Shown piece after piece: positions 13,895 to 21,423 of a stretch of 22,330 nucleotides of DNA. Source of the DNA: a virus. The notes beneath the pieces were generated by a model, which did not search any database, had not been told where the DNA came from, and saw only the letters and a program-made list of their open reading frames with translations. The stretch is taken from the IMG/VR virus record IMGVR_UViG_3300034082_000698, positions 1 to 22,330 of that record; one strand, 5' to 3'. The position numbers and the translations under genes are program-made. Positions within the stretch are counted from its first letter, which is position 1. Each line of letters opens with the position of its first letter.

Positions 13895-14928
13895 TGGGCA
13901 TTTCTAGTTTAGAACGCCGTCTTGCAGAAGTATCTGAAGCAGACGTACTTAAATACTCTTCAGGTCCAGGGATTAAAGCAGCCCAAGAAACCTTTGGTGC
14001 TATTTCTCGTGACACTACAGGAACATCTAAGGCTGGACGACTCATGCGTGGTGGGGCAAACCCTTACCTGTTAGGTAGTAGTACAAAACTTGACCTCAAC
14101 AACAGTTCTGGTATTGACTCGGTTCTAGGTTCCCATCAATGGATTCAATACATGCAACCTGCTAATGCTTCTCAGATTCCAGGTTGTAACACTTGTGGCT
14201 CAAACACAAAAGGCTGTACAGCCGCTTGCCTAGGTAAATCTGGTCAGTTAGGTCTTGCTAGTGGCGAAATTGCTAAAGAAGCACGCACCTCTATGGCTTG
14301 GAATGAGCCTGCTAAGTACCTTGGACTTCTTCACAATCAGATTGGGCAACGTGAGCGTGTAGCAGCCCGTGAAGGACGCACCCCTATTATGCGTCTTAAT
14401 GGTACTTCTGATGTTGGTTTTCATCGTCTTCCCTCCGCTCCAATTATCTTGGGTTCTCGCCCTGGAACCCTCTTTAGTGAATACACAAAGTTCAATACGG
14501 GTGATGTTGTAGACCATGAAGACTCTAATGACTATTCAAACTACAACTGGATTCATAGCATTACAGAAAATACAACCACTAATCGTATTAAACAAATTGT
14601 AGAAACACAAACAGAACGTGGTCGTAGAAACGTGGCTGTTCCTTTTAATATGAAAAAAGGTGATGCAGTTCCTGATGCAATGACACTTACTGACCGTGCT
14701 GGTTCTTCTATTGACCTACCTGTTGTTAAAGTTGGGGGTCAATCAGTTGGCGACCTTCATGACATGCGTGTACGTGACCCACAAGAGGGTGGAGTTGTCG
14801 CCCTTCGTGCTAAGGAAATTGTACAAGACGGTAAGCGTGGGGTATTTGATACTCGTGGCTTTATTCGTCCTGTAGAGACACCAGTTACTATTGGTCGTGG
14901 CTCCCGTAGCGGCGCTTTCCGAGGATAA
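13894..14928 (+). CDS. Gp88-like phage protein with four-cysteine cluster
   Basis: This is a 344-residue protein. Residues 95-117 (IPGCNTCG, GCTAACLG) hold Cys 98, 101, 108 and 112. RLNGTSDVGFHRLP follows at 167-180, then SEYTKF (195-200) and GDLHDMRVRDP (286-296) with VVALRAKE (301-308). This order resembles the phage 'gene product 88' family of mycobacteriophages (PF17338 type), whose pattern is a Cys cluster, an RxxxxGD element, YTK, and a late DxxDxRxxDP plus VVxLxAK. The biochemical role of that family is not established; the Cys cluster suggests metal or Fe-S binding. Here it sits inside the packaging and head cluster. Confidence 0.6.
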   Translation: MGISSLERRLAEVSEADVLKYSSGPGIKAAQETFGAISRDTTGTSKAGRLMRGGANPYLLGSSTKLDLNNSSGIDSVLGSHQWIQYMQPANASQIPGCNTCGSNTKGCTAACLGKSGQLGLASGEIAKEARTSMAWNEPAKYLGLLHNQIGQRERVAAREGRTPIMRLNGTSDVGFHRLPSAPIILGSRPGTLFSEYTKFNTGDVVDHEDSNDYSNYNWIHSITENTTTNRIKQIVETQTERGRRNVAVPFNMKKGDAVPDAMTLTDRAGSSIDLPVVKVGGQSVGDLHDMRVRDPQEGGVVALRAKEIVQDGKRGVFDTRGFIRPVETPVTIGRGSRSGAFRG

Positions 14929-14931
14929 CTA

Positions 14932-15141
14932 GTGGACCCCGCAATCGCTTCCATTGTCGTTGCCCTTATTGGTCTCTTTGGAACTATTGCTGGCCTTGCT
15001 ATAAAAGAGTTTAAAGACATGAAGAATAAGAACTCTGCTGACCATGGTGCTGTTATGTCAAAACTAAATAAAGTTCAAGACACTGTGGAAAAAGTTGGGG
15101 ACAGACTCAACAACCACATTGATACACATCAAAAGAATTAA
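14932..15141 (+). CDS. DUF2746-like small membrane protein, holin candidate
   Basis: GTG start with GAGGAT at 14921-14926, 5 nt upstream. The protein has 69 residues. Residues 4-25 (AIASIVVALIGLFGTIAGLA) are a single hydrophobic segment near the N-terminus. A polar helical tail follows with NSADHGAVMSKLNKVQDTVEKV and LNNHIDTHQ. The one-segment-plus-NSxDHGxV layout resembles DUF2746 proteins of mycobacteriophages, often treated as lysis-cassette or holin-like proteins. It may help the lysin at 9574 or another lysis step. Alternatively it is a small tail or membrane factor. Confidence 0.6.
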   Translation: MDPAIASIVVALIGLFGTIAGLAIKEFKDMKNKNSADHGAVMSKLNKVQDTVEKVGDRLNNHIDTHQKN

Positions 15142-15143
15142 TC

Positions 15144-15152
15144 TGCTAACAT
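15144..15152 (+). promoter_or_regulatory. Extended -10-like site upstream of the HTH gene
   Basis: TGCTAACAT is an extended -10-like motif (TG-n-TANNNT). It differs by one base from TGCTAATAT at 11292-11300 before terL. A transcript would start near 15159, just before the palindrome at 15165-15186. No convincing -35 is seen at normal spacing. Confidence 0.35.
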
Positions 15153-15164
15153 AATCCTGACCAC

Positions 15165-15186
15165 AATCATGTACTAGTTCATGATT
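15165..15186 (+). promoter_or_regulatory. 22-nt near-palindrome, possible operator or RNA hairpin
   Basis: AATCATG (15165-15171) and CATGATT (15180-15186) are exact reverse complements. The 8-nt centre contains the palindrome ACTAGT (15173-15178) flanked by mismatched T residues. Only one symmetric base pair breaks full two-fold symmetry. It lies between a -10-like site and the HTH gene, so a dimeric repressor, perhaps that HTH protein, could bind there. Confidence 0.55.
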
Positions 15187-15205
15187 CGGAATAAGGTTAG
15201 GAAAT

Positions 15206-15496
15206 ATGGATAACAAAAAGCCCATGAGCCTCACAGAGGCTTTTGCTAATCCAAAAGCGGGAAGAGATAACACTGACTGTAAGTTGATGCGTATCCGCCC
15301 AAATTTGGATTCACAAGACCAAGAAACTCTTGACAGAGTTGTAGACGCAATCCGCTCAGATATTGGTAACGGTAAATCAAAAACCTACAGTGTTTCGTGG
15401 TTGCATCGTGTCCTTAAAAACTTAGGACAATCAATATCCACAAGTAGCATCCAACGACACATTAACGGAAGTTGTGGTTGTGGGACAATTAACTGA
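15206..15496 (+). CDS. Small HTH DNA-binding protein, possible small terminase
   Basis: This is a 96-residue protein. Residues 35-88 look like a helix-turn-helix unit: DQETLDRVVDAIRSDI, SVSWLHRVLKNLG, then ISTSSIQRHINGSCGC. The ending resembles the HRRGxCxC end of a small protein family common in actinophages and often annotated as a terminase small subunit or HTH protein. It could be TerS, recognising packaging DNA, or a regulator of its own operon through the palindrome just upstream. TAAGG at 15192-15196 lies 9 nt before the ATG. The end overlaps the next gene by 17-23 nt. Confidence 0.6.
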   Translation: MDNKKPMSLTEAFANPKAGRDNTDCKLMRIRPNLDSQDQETLDRVVDAIRSDIGNGKSKTYSVSWLHRVLKNLGQSISTSSIQRHINGSCGCGTIN

Positions 15497-16445
15497 ACAG
15501 TTTACTCCGCAGTTTGGACCATCATGGGACCCAGTACGTCAAGGTCCTGCAATCAAACTTCCAAAAGTTACTGTAAAGTCCACACTTTCTGATTGGAAGA
15601 AGTGCGTTGTACTACCTGACATTCAAGCAGGGTTCTTTAGAGGGCGAGATGGAAATCTTACACCTACTCATGACCCACTTGCTATTTCGTATGCAGTAGC
15701 AATTGTTAAGGCAGAAAAACCTGACATCATTGCATTAAATGGTGACAACACAGACTTTCCAGAATTTGGTAAGTACCGTCTAAGCCCTGCGTATGCGTTG
15801 ACAACACAGGCAACCATTGACTACATGACTACCCTTTGTGCACAACTACGAGATGCGGCTCCGTATGCTCGTATTGTTTGGATTGAAGGTAACCACGAGG
15901 CACGCCTTACAAACTCAATCTTAGACAATGCAAAAGCATCTTTTGGATTAAAGCAAGGTAACAGACCAGATAGTTTTCCTGTGCTTTCTGTGCCCTTCCT
16001 GTGCCGTTTGGACGACTTTGGTGTTGAGTACCTTGCTGGATACCCTGCAAGCCAACTTTGGTTAAACAACCGCATTAAAGTTATTCATGGTCACAAAGTT
16101 GCTTCAGGTGGTTCTACTGCTCACAAGTACTTAGGTACCGAGAAAGTTTCTGTTGTGTATGGACATATCCATCGCCGTGAATGGGCAGAGCGCACACGCC
16201 AAGATTGGGATGGAGCAAAAACAGTTGCTGCTATTTCATTTGGTTGCCTTGCTCGTGTATCAGGCGAAGTACCTTCAACTAAAGGTGGTATTGACCTTGA
16301 TGGTCGTCCACTCACAATTGTAGAAGACTGGCAACAAGGCTTGGGAATCATTCACTTTAAAGAAGGTGACGGTCCGTTTCATCCTGAAATGCTTCCAATC
16401 CACGATGGAACAATGTTCTATAAAGGAAAAGTGTTCGGAGAATGA
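15480..16445 (+). CDS. Calcineurin-like metallophosphoesterase
   Basis: I chose GTG 15480 because GGAAG at 15467-15471 lies 8 nt upstream. An in-frame GTG at 15474 would be too close. The protein has 321 residues and carries the metallophosphoesterase motifs in order: LPDIQAGF (D47, Q49) in place of DxH, GDNTD (88-92), GNHE (137-140), IHGHK (H203, H205) and YGHIHR (H229, H231). These bind two metals and cut phosphoester bonds. The substrate is unknown; phage members may act on nucleic acid or nucleotides. Motif I has Gln where His is usual, a variation seen in some phage members (DxQ). The gene overlaps the HTH gene at its start and the Ntn-hydrolase gene (ATGA) at its end. Confidence 0.85.
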   Translation: MGQLTEQFTPQFGPSWDPVRQGPAIKLPKVTVKSTLSDWKKCVVLPDIQAGFFRGRDGNLTPTHDPLAISYAVAIVKAEKPDIIALNGDNTDFPEFGKYRLSPAYALTTQATIDYMTTLCAQLRDAAPYARIVWIEGNHEARLTNSILDNAKASFGLKQGNRPDSFPVLSVPFLCRLDDFGVEYLAGYPASQLWLNNRIKVIHGHKVASGGSTAHKYLGTEKVSVVYGHIHRREWAERTRQDWDGAKTVAAISFGCLARVSGEVPSTKGGIDLDGRPLTIVEDWQQGLGIIHFKEGDGPFHPEMLPIHDGTMFYKGKVFGE

Positions 16446-17047
16446 CAACGATTGTCGGAATACAGGGTGATGGCTACGCCATAATCGCTAACGATTCACG
16501 CATTTCGGATACTGACTCAAATGGGTTTGTATCACGGATATCTACAGTGCGTCCTGGTTCTGGCAAGGTTGCCAAAAACGGCAAATACATTATTGGAGCG
16601 GCTGGAGACATGCGTGCAATTAACCTTTTGCACCATGTCTTTAACCCTCCAGCACCCCCAGCAACTCTTCTTGGAATTCGTCTAGACAAGTTCTTTACTT
16701 CAAAGTTTATTCCTGAGTTACGGGAATGCTTTGATTCACAAGGTTATTCTGCCCCTACTAATGACCAATCAGACCATCTTGCAGAACAAGGGTCATCAAT
16801 CTTGGTTGCTATCCACGGTGTCATCTATGTCATTGACAGCGACTACTCGTGGGCTTCCGACAACAATGGTCTCTATGCTTTGGGGACGGGGGGTCCATAC
16901 GCACTGGGTGCTCTTAAGGCTCTTTTTCCCAAGAAGAAGTTGACTGCTCCCCAAGCGAAGAGTCTTGCCTTGAAGGCCCTTACCGTTGCGGCTCATTACG
17001 ACCCTCATACGGGTCCTCCGTTCTATGCACATATCCAAGAGCAGTAA
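16442..17047 (+). CDS. HslV/proteasome-beta-type Ntn hydrolase
   Basis: This is a 201-residue protein. It begins M-TTIVGIQGDGYAIIANDSR. Once the first Met is removed, Thr2 would be the N-terminal nucleophile, and D18 falls at the proteasome Asp17 position. K42 in PGSGKVAKNGKYIIGAAGD fits the family Lys33 with about eight extra residues before it. The second half has YALGTGGPYALGALKALF (near 145-163), matching the HslV GSGGxxAxAAxxAL element, then APQAKSLALKALTVAAHYD, like the HslV DAREIAEKALxIAADI helix. This supports a threonine protease of the T1 family. ATGA overlap couples it to the phosphoesterase gene. No ATPase partner (HslU, Mpa) is in the window. It is the only protease near the head genes, so procapsid maturation is a hypothesis. 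Confidence 0.82.
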   Translation: MTTIVGIQGDGYAIIANDSRISDTDSNGFVSRISTVRPGSGKVAKNGKYIIGAAGDMRAINLLHHVFNPPAPPATLLGIRLDKFFTSKFIPELRECFDSQGYSAPTNDQSDHLAEQGSSILVAIHGVIYVIDSDYSWASDNNGLYALGTGGPYALGALKALFPKKKLTAPQAKSLALKALTVAAHYDPHTGPPFYAHIQEQ

Positions 17048-17096
17048 GTCTCCAGATACAGTATTATTAAAGGATACCCTATCACAAGGAGCATTC

Positions 17097-17405
17097 ATGG
17101 CTACGAAGAATCAACAGGTCGCAGACCAAACTCTAAAGGGTGCAGTTGTTGGCGCACTTTCTTATTTCCTTGCTAAGGCAAACATTGACCCAGGCGCACA
17201 AGCCGCAATCATGCCACTCATTATTACAGGTCTTGCATATGCAAGCACACTTGTTGGTGATAAGGGCACTGCTAACTTCCTTACCAAGGCATCACAGGAA
17301 CTTCCTGAACTTGTAAAAGAAGTTACTGTTGCTGTTGAAGAAAAAAAAGAAGCCGCTAAGAAGGCTCCAGCCAAAAAGGCAGCCGCTAAGAAAACTGCCC
17401 AGTAA
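17097..17405 (+). CDS. Holin-like membrane protein with Lys/Ala-rich tail
   Basis: I chose ATG 17097 because AAGGAG at 17086-17091 lies 5 nt upstream; the frame is open further up but without a ribosome binding site. The protein has 102 residues. Residues 14-27 (KGAVVGALSYFLAK) and 36-54 (AIMPLIITGLAYASTLVGD) are hydrophobic. A polar helix and a C-terminal KKEAAKKAPAKKAAAKKTAQ tail follow. Two short membrane segments and a charged tail fit a holin. The Lys/Ala/Pro tail also resembles actinobacterial histone-like tails, so DNA contact is an alternative. The 49-nt leader (17048-17096) holds no other gene. Confidence 0.55.
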   Translation: MATKNQQVADQTLKGAVVGALSYFLAKANIDPGAQAAIMPLIITGLAYASTLVGDKGTANFLTKASQELPELVKEVTVAVEEKKEAAKKAPAKKAAAKKTAQ

Positions 17406-17426
17406 AACTGTAGTAAGGTCTAACCC

Positions 17427-19118
17427 ATGGCAGTTGACTTTTGGTCACCATCGTATAGAGCAGCATCAGGCGACTTAACAGTCGCCATTAGCCCGTTAGG
17501 GCTAGTAGAACTTGCTGACGAAGAGTTTGAGGTCCATGGACCACGCCTAAACCGCTACTCAGCCGCATGGGCTTGGTATCTCGGTCACCACTGGTCTTAC
17601 CGCCGTGAGATGGGCGAATCACAGTTCTATATGAACTACGTCCGCACTATGTCGGACTACATTACCAACTTTTGTTTTGGTAAAGGTATTCAGTTTCATG
17701 TCCCTGAGCAGAATGCTGCTGTAATCCCACCACTTCTTCACAAAGTGTGGGATGGCGATAATAACAAGAACTATGTTCTTTGGGAAATGGGACAACTAGC
17801 GTCAGTAACAGGCGATTGCTTCGTAAAGGTTGCTTACGAAGAGCCTTATGTGGATTCTGTGGGCTTGCAGCATGAGGGGCGTATTCGTATTATCCCTCTT
17901 AACCCAGCGCATTGTTTCCCTGAGTATCACCCACATGACCGTGACCGCTTGATTCGCTTTAAACTTAAATATCGCTTTTGGGGAACATCTCCTGAAGGTA
18001 CCCGTCAGGTTTACACTTTCGTTGAAATCTTGTCTGACGATATGGTTCAACAGTTTGTTAACGATGAACTAATTGACCAATACCCTAATGCTTTGGGTCA
18101 AATCCCTGTTGTACATATTCCTAACTCAACCATTTCTTCTTCCCCTTGGGGTCAGTCAGACATTTGGGATATCATCCCACTTAACCGTGAACTTAACGAA
18201 AAAATGACTGAAGTTTCAGACATCATTAACTATCACGCTGCTCCTGTAACAATCATTACTGGCGCTAAGGCTTCTCAATTAGAGCGTGGACCTAAGAAGG
18301 TTTGGGCAGGTCTTCCTAAAGATGCCAACGTATTCAACCTTGAATCTCGTGGTGAGATGTCAGGTGCTTTGGAATACGTCAATTTCATTAAGCGCACAAT
18401 GCATGAAATTACAGGAGTTCCCGAAACTGCTCTTGGTCAAATGCAACCTATTTCTAACACTTCTGGTGTGGCTCTGGCTATTCAGTATCAGCCAATGATG
18501 AACCGTTACAGCATGAAAAAGATTCACTTCACTAAGGGTCTTGAACGTGTTAATGAAATCATTATTCGTACTGCCGCAATCTTTGAACCTTGGATGTTGA
18601 CGTATGACCCAAGTATGGCTTCAGAACCAGAGCGTGACCAACTCCCACAGTTAGACCCTGCTGACCCACTAACTTATAAAACAACTATTCATTGGCCTGA
18701 ACCACTTCCTATTGACGTTCTCATTAAGTTGAATGAAGTGCAAGCCAAGATGCAACTTGGGCTTGAATCAAAAGAAGGCGCTTTGCGCATTCTTGGTGAA
18801 GAGTTCCCACGTGAGAAGTTGTCTGAAATTTTTGAAGAACTGCAAGATGACGCTATTGACCAAGGTGCCTTGGACATGATGCGTGCGCAGATTCAGCAAG
18901 CCATCATGCTTGCTACTGGAATGGTTACACAGCCTGATGGAGGTGCCCAGCCTGCACCTTCAGAAAATGGTAATGTAAGCACATCGGAAGGCCCCGCTTC
19001 TCCGATGCCTGGACTTGGTGCAGCAATGCCGATGGAAGAGGAAATTGTAAATAAGATAGTATCCAGGGCTTATGGCGCTCGTTTTGCACAACGCCGTAAC
19101 CCTGACGAAGATAACTAA
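17427..19118 (+). CDS. Portal protein
   Basis: This 563-residue protein forms the ring at one vertex through which DNA enters. The plan fits SPP1-type portals (Phage_prot_Gp6 family): N-terminal FYMNYVRTMSDYITNFCFGKG (near 68-88), a central NYVLWEMGQLASVTGDCFVKV (112-132), IPVVHIPNST (about 225-235), RELNEKMTEVSDIINYHAAPV (about 250-270), a long helical segment with TGVPETALGQMQPISNTSG (about 330-350), and a helical C-terminal barrel (LIKLNEVQAKMQLGLES). The last ~90 residues are low-complexity. The start is 21 nt after the holin-like gene; AAGG at 17415-17418 could serve as a ribosome binding site. Scaffold and capsid genes follow. Confidence 0.88.
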   Translation: MAVDFWSPSYRAASGDLTVAISPLGLVELADEEFEVHGPRLNRYSAAWAWYLGHHWSYRREMGESQFYMNYVRTMSDYITNFCFGKGIQFHVPEQNAAVIPPLLHKVWDGDNNKNYVLWEMGQLASVTGDCFVKVAYEEPYVDSVGLQHEGRIRIIPLNPAHCFPEYHPHDRDRLIRFKLKYRFWGTSPEGTRQVYTFVEILSDDMVQQFVNDELIDQYPNALGQIPVVHIPNSTISSSPWGQSDIWDIIPLNRELNEKMTEVSDIINYHAAPVTIITGAKASQLERGPKKVWAGLPKDANVFNLESRGEMSGALEYVNFIKRTMHEITGVPETALGQMQPISNTSGVALAIQYQPMMNRYSMKKIHFTKGLERVNEIIIRTAAIFEPWMLTYDPSMASEPERDQLPQLDPADPLTYKTTIHWPEPLPIDVLIKLNEVQAKMQLGLESKEGALRILGEEFPREKLSEIFEELQDDAIDQGALDMMRAQIQQAIMLATGMVTQPDGGAQPAPSENGNVSTSEGPASPMPGLGAAMPMEEEIVNKIVSRAYGARFAQRRNPDEDN

Positions 19119-19171
19119 ACGTAGCACTAAACAAGTTTATATAAGCCAAACTAACAAAGTAGGTAATACTC

Positions 19172-19975
19172 ATGGCAAGAAACCCAGGTCCCGAAGGGGA
19201 CATTATCTCAGTCCCTGCGGATGCTCCACAAGTGGAGCAATTCGTTGAAGACGCAATGAAGAAAAGTAACTCTAAACTCTTTTCTGAGGATGAAGTAGAG
19301 AACATCCGTAAACAGGAAAAAGACAAGATGTATAAGCGTCTTGAAGAGGCTGATACCCGTGTGAAGAGCATGGAAGAGCAAATGGCTATCATTAGCGCAG
19401 AGCGTGAAGCAGCCAAAAAAGAAGCGGATGAGCGTTCAAAGCAAGAACAAGAAATTGTTAAACAGCGTGAACTCAATGAACTCAGCGCCAAAGAACTTCT
19501 TCTTAAAAAGGAAGATGAATGGACTCAGCGTTTTGAAAGTGTAGAGAAAGACTACAAAGCACGCATTGATGCTATTGAAACACAGCGCCAAGCACAGGAA
19601 GCACTCCTTGATAAAGAGCGCCGTATTCAAGAATTAACGGCTTATCGTAATAGTCGTGTTCAGGATGCTGCTGACAGCATTATCCCTGAACTACAAGACC
19701 TCGTCTTTGGTAACACCGAAGAAGAGATAGAAAACTCAATTGCAGTGCTTACAGAGAGAAGTAATGCTATTATTGAGTCAATCCAGCAAGCGACTGCGCA
19801 ACAGCAAGGTCGCCTGCGGGGTGCGCCCGTAACGGCTCCCCCTGTTGGGCCAATGGAAACTCAGACGGAATACCAAACATTGACAGCGGAGGATATCCGC
19901 AATATGCCGATGGACCAGTACATGAAGATGCGAGACAGGCTCCTCAACGCCCGCCCCTCACGGGGCAGGTTTTAA
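19172..19975 (+). CDS. Scaffolding protein
   Basis: This is a 267-residue, highly charged protein lying between portal and major capsid genes. Residues 40-165 are almost continuous charged helix (EVENIRKQEKDKMYKRLEE, RSKQEQEIVKQRELNELSAK, KDYKARIDAIETQRQ), as in coiled-coil scaffolds. Residues 225-245 are a Pro-rich hinge (RGAPVTAPPVGPMETQ). The last 25 residues (AEDIRNMPMDQYMKMRDRL to ARPSRGRF) form a basic helical tail of the kind that contacts coat protein. GTAGG at 19159-19163 is a weak ribosome binding site. No protease motif is seen, so removal of the scaffold would need another enzyme or passive exit. Confidence 0.8.
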   Translation: MARNPGPEGDIISVPADAPQVEQFVEDAMKKSNSKLFSEDEVENIRKQEKDKMYKRLEEADTRVKSMEEQMAIISAEREAAKKEADERSKQEQEIVKQRELNELSAKELLLKKEDEWTQRFESVEKDYKARIDAIETQRQAQEALLDKERRIQELTAYRNSRVQDAADSIIPELQDLVFGNTEEEIENSIAVLTERSNAIIESIQQATAQQQGRLRGAPVTAPPVGPMETQTEYQTLTAEDIRNMPMDQYMKMRDRLLNARPSRGRF

Positions 19976-20010
19976 CCTAAAAACAACAACTATCCACGGA
20001 GGATAATTAT

Positions 20011-21090
20011 ATGGCCCTTCCAGCCCCACAAGGTGGCGCAATTACAGGAGCAGGTCTTGGTTCTATTACAACCACAGGCTACTCAAGTGATTCAACACTT
20101 TCCCCAGCAATTCAGCAAATTTGGTCCAAGGAAATCTTGTTCCAAGCAATGCCAGTTCTACGCTTTGAACAGTTTGCCGTCAAGAAGACGGAACTCGGAG
20201 TTATGCCTGGTTTGACAATCAACTTTATGCGTTACAACAACCTTACGACTAGCGAAGCCACTGGTGCTGAACTTACTGAAGGTGTACGTATGGAGCCAGT
20301 TGCTCTTTCTGCAAGTCAGATTCAAATCACCGTTAAGGAACAAGGACAGGCTGTTGCAGTTACTGAACTCCTTCTTAACGCATCATTTGATGATGTTATG
20401 GCATCGTCTTCACGACTTCTTGGTCGTCACATGGCTCAGTCCATGGACATCCAGGCTCGTAACACGTTGTACGCACCAGGAACACCATTCGGTGGCGGCG
20501 CAGCCGTTGCTCCTTCGGTAGTCTTCGGTCGTTCACCTGCTGCGGCTCGTGGTTCTATCTCGCCATACGATGCAGGTACCCTTGGTAACGCATCTAACCC
20601 AGGCTGGCTCTCACCTGCTGCTGTAAAAGACGCAGTTGAAGTACTTGCTGGTCAGAACATCCCTCGCCTTGGCGATACCTACGTATGTTTCGTACACCCT
20701 TCACAGAGCCGTGCGCTTCGTGACTGGCCTGAATTCATTGAAGTAACAAAATATGCCGCTCCAGGTAACTTCATGCTCGGTGAAATTGGTCGTCTGTATG
20801 ACGTAGTCTTCATTGAGACCACACAAGTTCTTAAGGGTGGAACCAGTATCGTTGACCTCAACCCAGCAACCGCTGGTTACCAAAACCCAGATGCTGACTC
20901 GTACTCAGCAATCATGATTGGTGACAACGCATTTGGACAGGCAATCGCATTGCCAGTTGAACTGCGTGACGGTGGTGTCATTGACTTCGGTCGTGAGCAT
21001 GGTTTGTCATGGTACGCAATCTGGGGCTTCGGTGTCATCACCGCAGAGTCTCGTGTTGTTATCAACACAAAGGGTGGCGCAATCTCCTAA
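20011..21090 (+). CDS. Major capsid protein, N4-gp56 type
   Basis: This is a 359-residue protein. The order of motifs fits the N4-gp56 family of HK97-fold capsid proteins: SPAIQQIWSKEILFQAMP (30-47), GLTINFMRYNNL and TEGVRMEPVALSASQIQITVKEQGQAVAVTELLL in the first third, HMAQSMDIQARNTLYAP (about 138-155), a central DTYVCFVHPSQSRALRDWPEF (about 222-245), and a C-terminal GFGVITAESRVVINTKGG. A strong GGAGG (19998-20002) lies 8 nt before the ATG, as expected for the most abundant virion protein. A hairpin terminator follows the stop. No N-terminal delta domain or cleavage site is evident. Confidence 0.87.
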   Translation: MALPAPQGGAITGAGLGSITTTGYSSDSTLSPAIQQIWSKEILFQAMPVLRFEQFAVKKTELGVMPGLTINFMRYNNLTTSEATGAELTEGVRMEPVALSASQIQITVKEQGQAVAVTELLLNASFDDVMASSSRLLGRHMAQSMDIQARNTLYAPGTPFGGGAAVAPSVVFGRSPAAARGSISPYDAGTLGNASNPGWLSPAAVKDAVEVLAGQNIPRLGDTYVCFVHPSQSRALRDWPEFIEVTKYAAPGNFMLGEIGRLYDVVFIETTQVLKGGTSIVDLNPATAGYQNPDADSYSAIMIGDNAFGQAIALPVELRDGGVIDFGREHGLSWYAIWGFGVITAESRVVINTKGGAIS

Positions 21091-21118
21091 TAAGGAGCCT
21101 GCAATCTACTAAAATGTC

Positions 21119-21144
21119 AAAGGGGGGTCGTAAGGCCCCCCTTT
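21119..21144 (+). terminator. Intrinsic-type terminator after the capsid gene
   Basis: AAAGGGGGG (21119-21127) pairs perfectly with CCCCCCTTT (21136-21144) around an 8-nt loop. The stem ends in a short T run. It lies 28 nt after the capsid stop, so it probably limits read-through into the downstream genes and sets high capsid expression. Confidence 0.85.
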
Positions 21145-21181
21145 AACACAACAATTTACGTTACATAAACTAGGAGTCAAA

Positions 21182-21415
21182 ATGACCACAAAAAAGACCA
21201 ACATATTTGCAGAACCAGTTGAGGAAGATGAGACTGAAACAGTCGTGTCTAAACCTGCTACTGACTCAAACATTCGCCGTGCCCGTATTAAAGGCACATG
21301 GCTGATGCATTGGGGTAATCAAAAGTTTAACTTTGAAGATGGAAAAACCTTCCATATTCCAGCAGACCTTTATGAATACCTCAAGACCAACGGAAACATC
21401 TACGACACTCTCTGA
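21182..21415 (+). CDS. Small protein after capsid gene, unknown
   Basis: This is a 77-residue protein. TAGGAG (21171-21176) lies 5 nt before the ATG. Residues 1-30 are polar and acidic (PVEEDETETVVSKPATDSN). Residues 31-77 are a compact segment with RRARIKGTWLMHWGNQKFNF, then FHIPADLYEYLKTNGNIYDTL. The position right after the capsid gene is where head-decoration or head-completion proteins often lie, but no family is recognised. It is followed 8 nt later by a fibre-like gene. Confidence 0.6.
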   Translation: MTTKKTNIFAEPVEEDETETVVSKPATDSNIRRARIKGTWLMHWGNQKFNFEDGKTFHIPADLYEYLKTNGNIYDTL

Positions 21416-21423
21416 GGTAACTA

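Noticed and set aside
12971-17081. Shared GATACCCT at 12971 and 17073 as a common promoter or operator
   Set aside because: Only eight bases match, the flanks differ, and no consistent -35/-10 pair surrounds both; likely chance.
16986-17096. Longer N-terminus for the 17097 protein
   Set aside because: It would overlap the Ntn-hydrolase gene by about 60 nt, while AAGGAG is well placed for ATG 17097.
18925-19491. 188-codon minus-strand open frame across portal end and scaffold start
   Set aside because: It lies opposite two well-supported genes and its Ser/Leu-rich composition follows from the coding strand.
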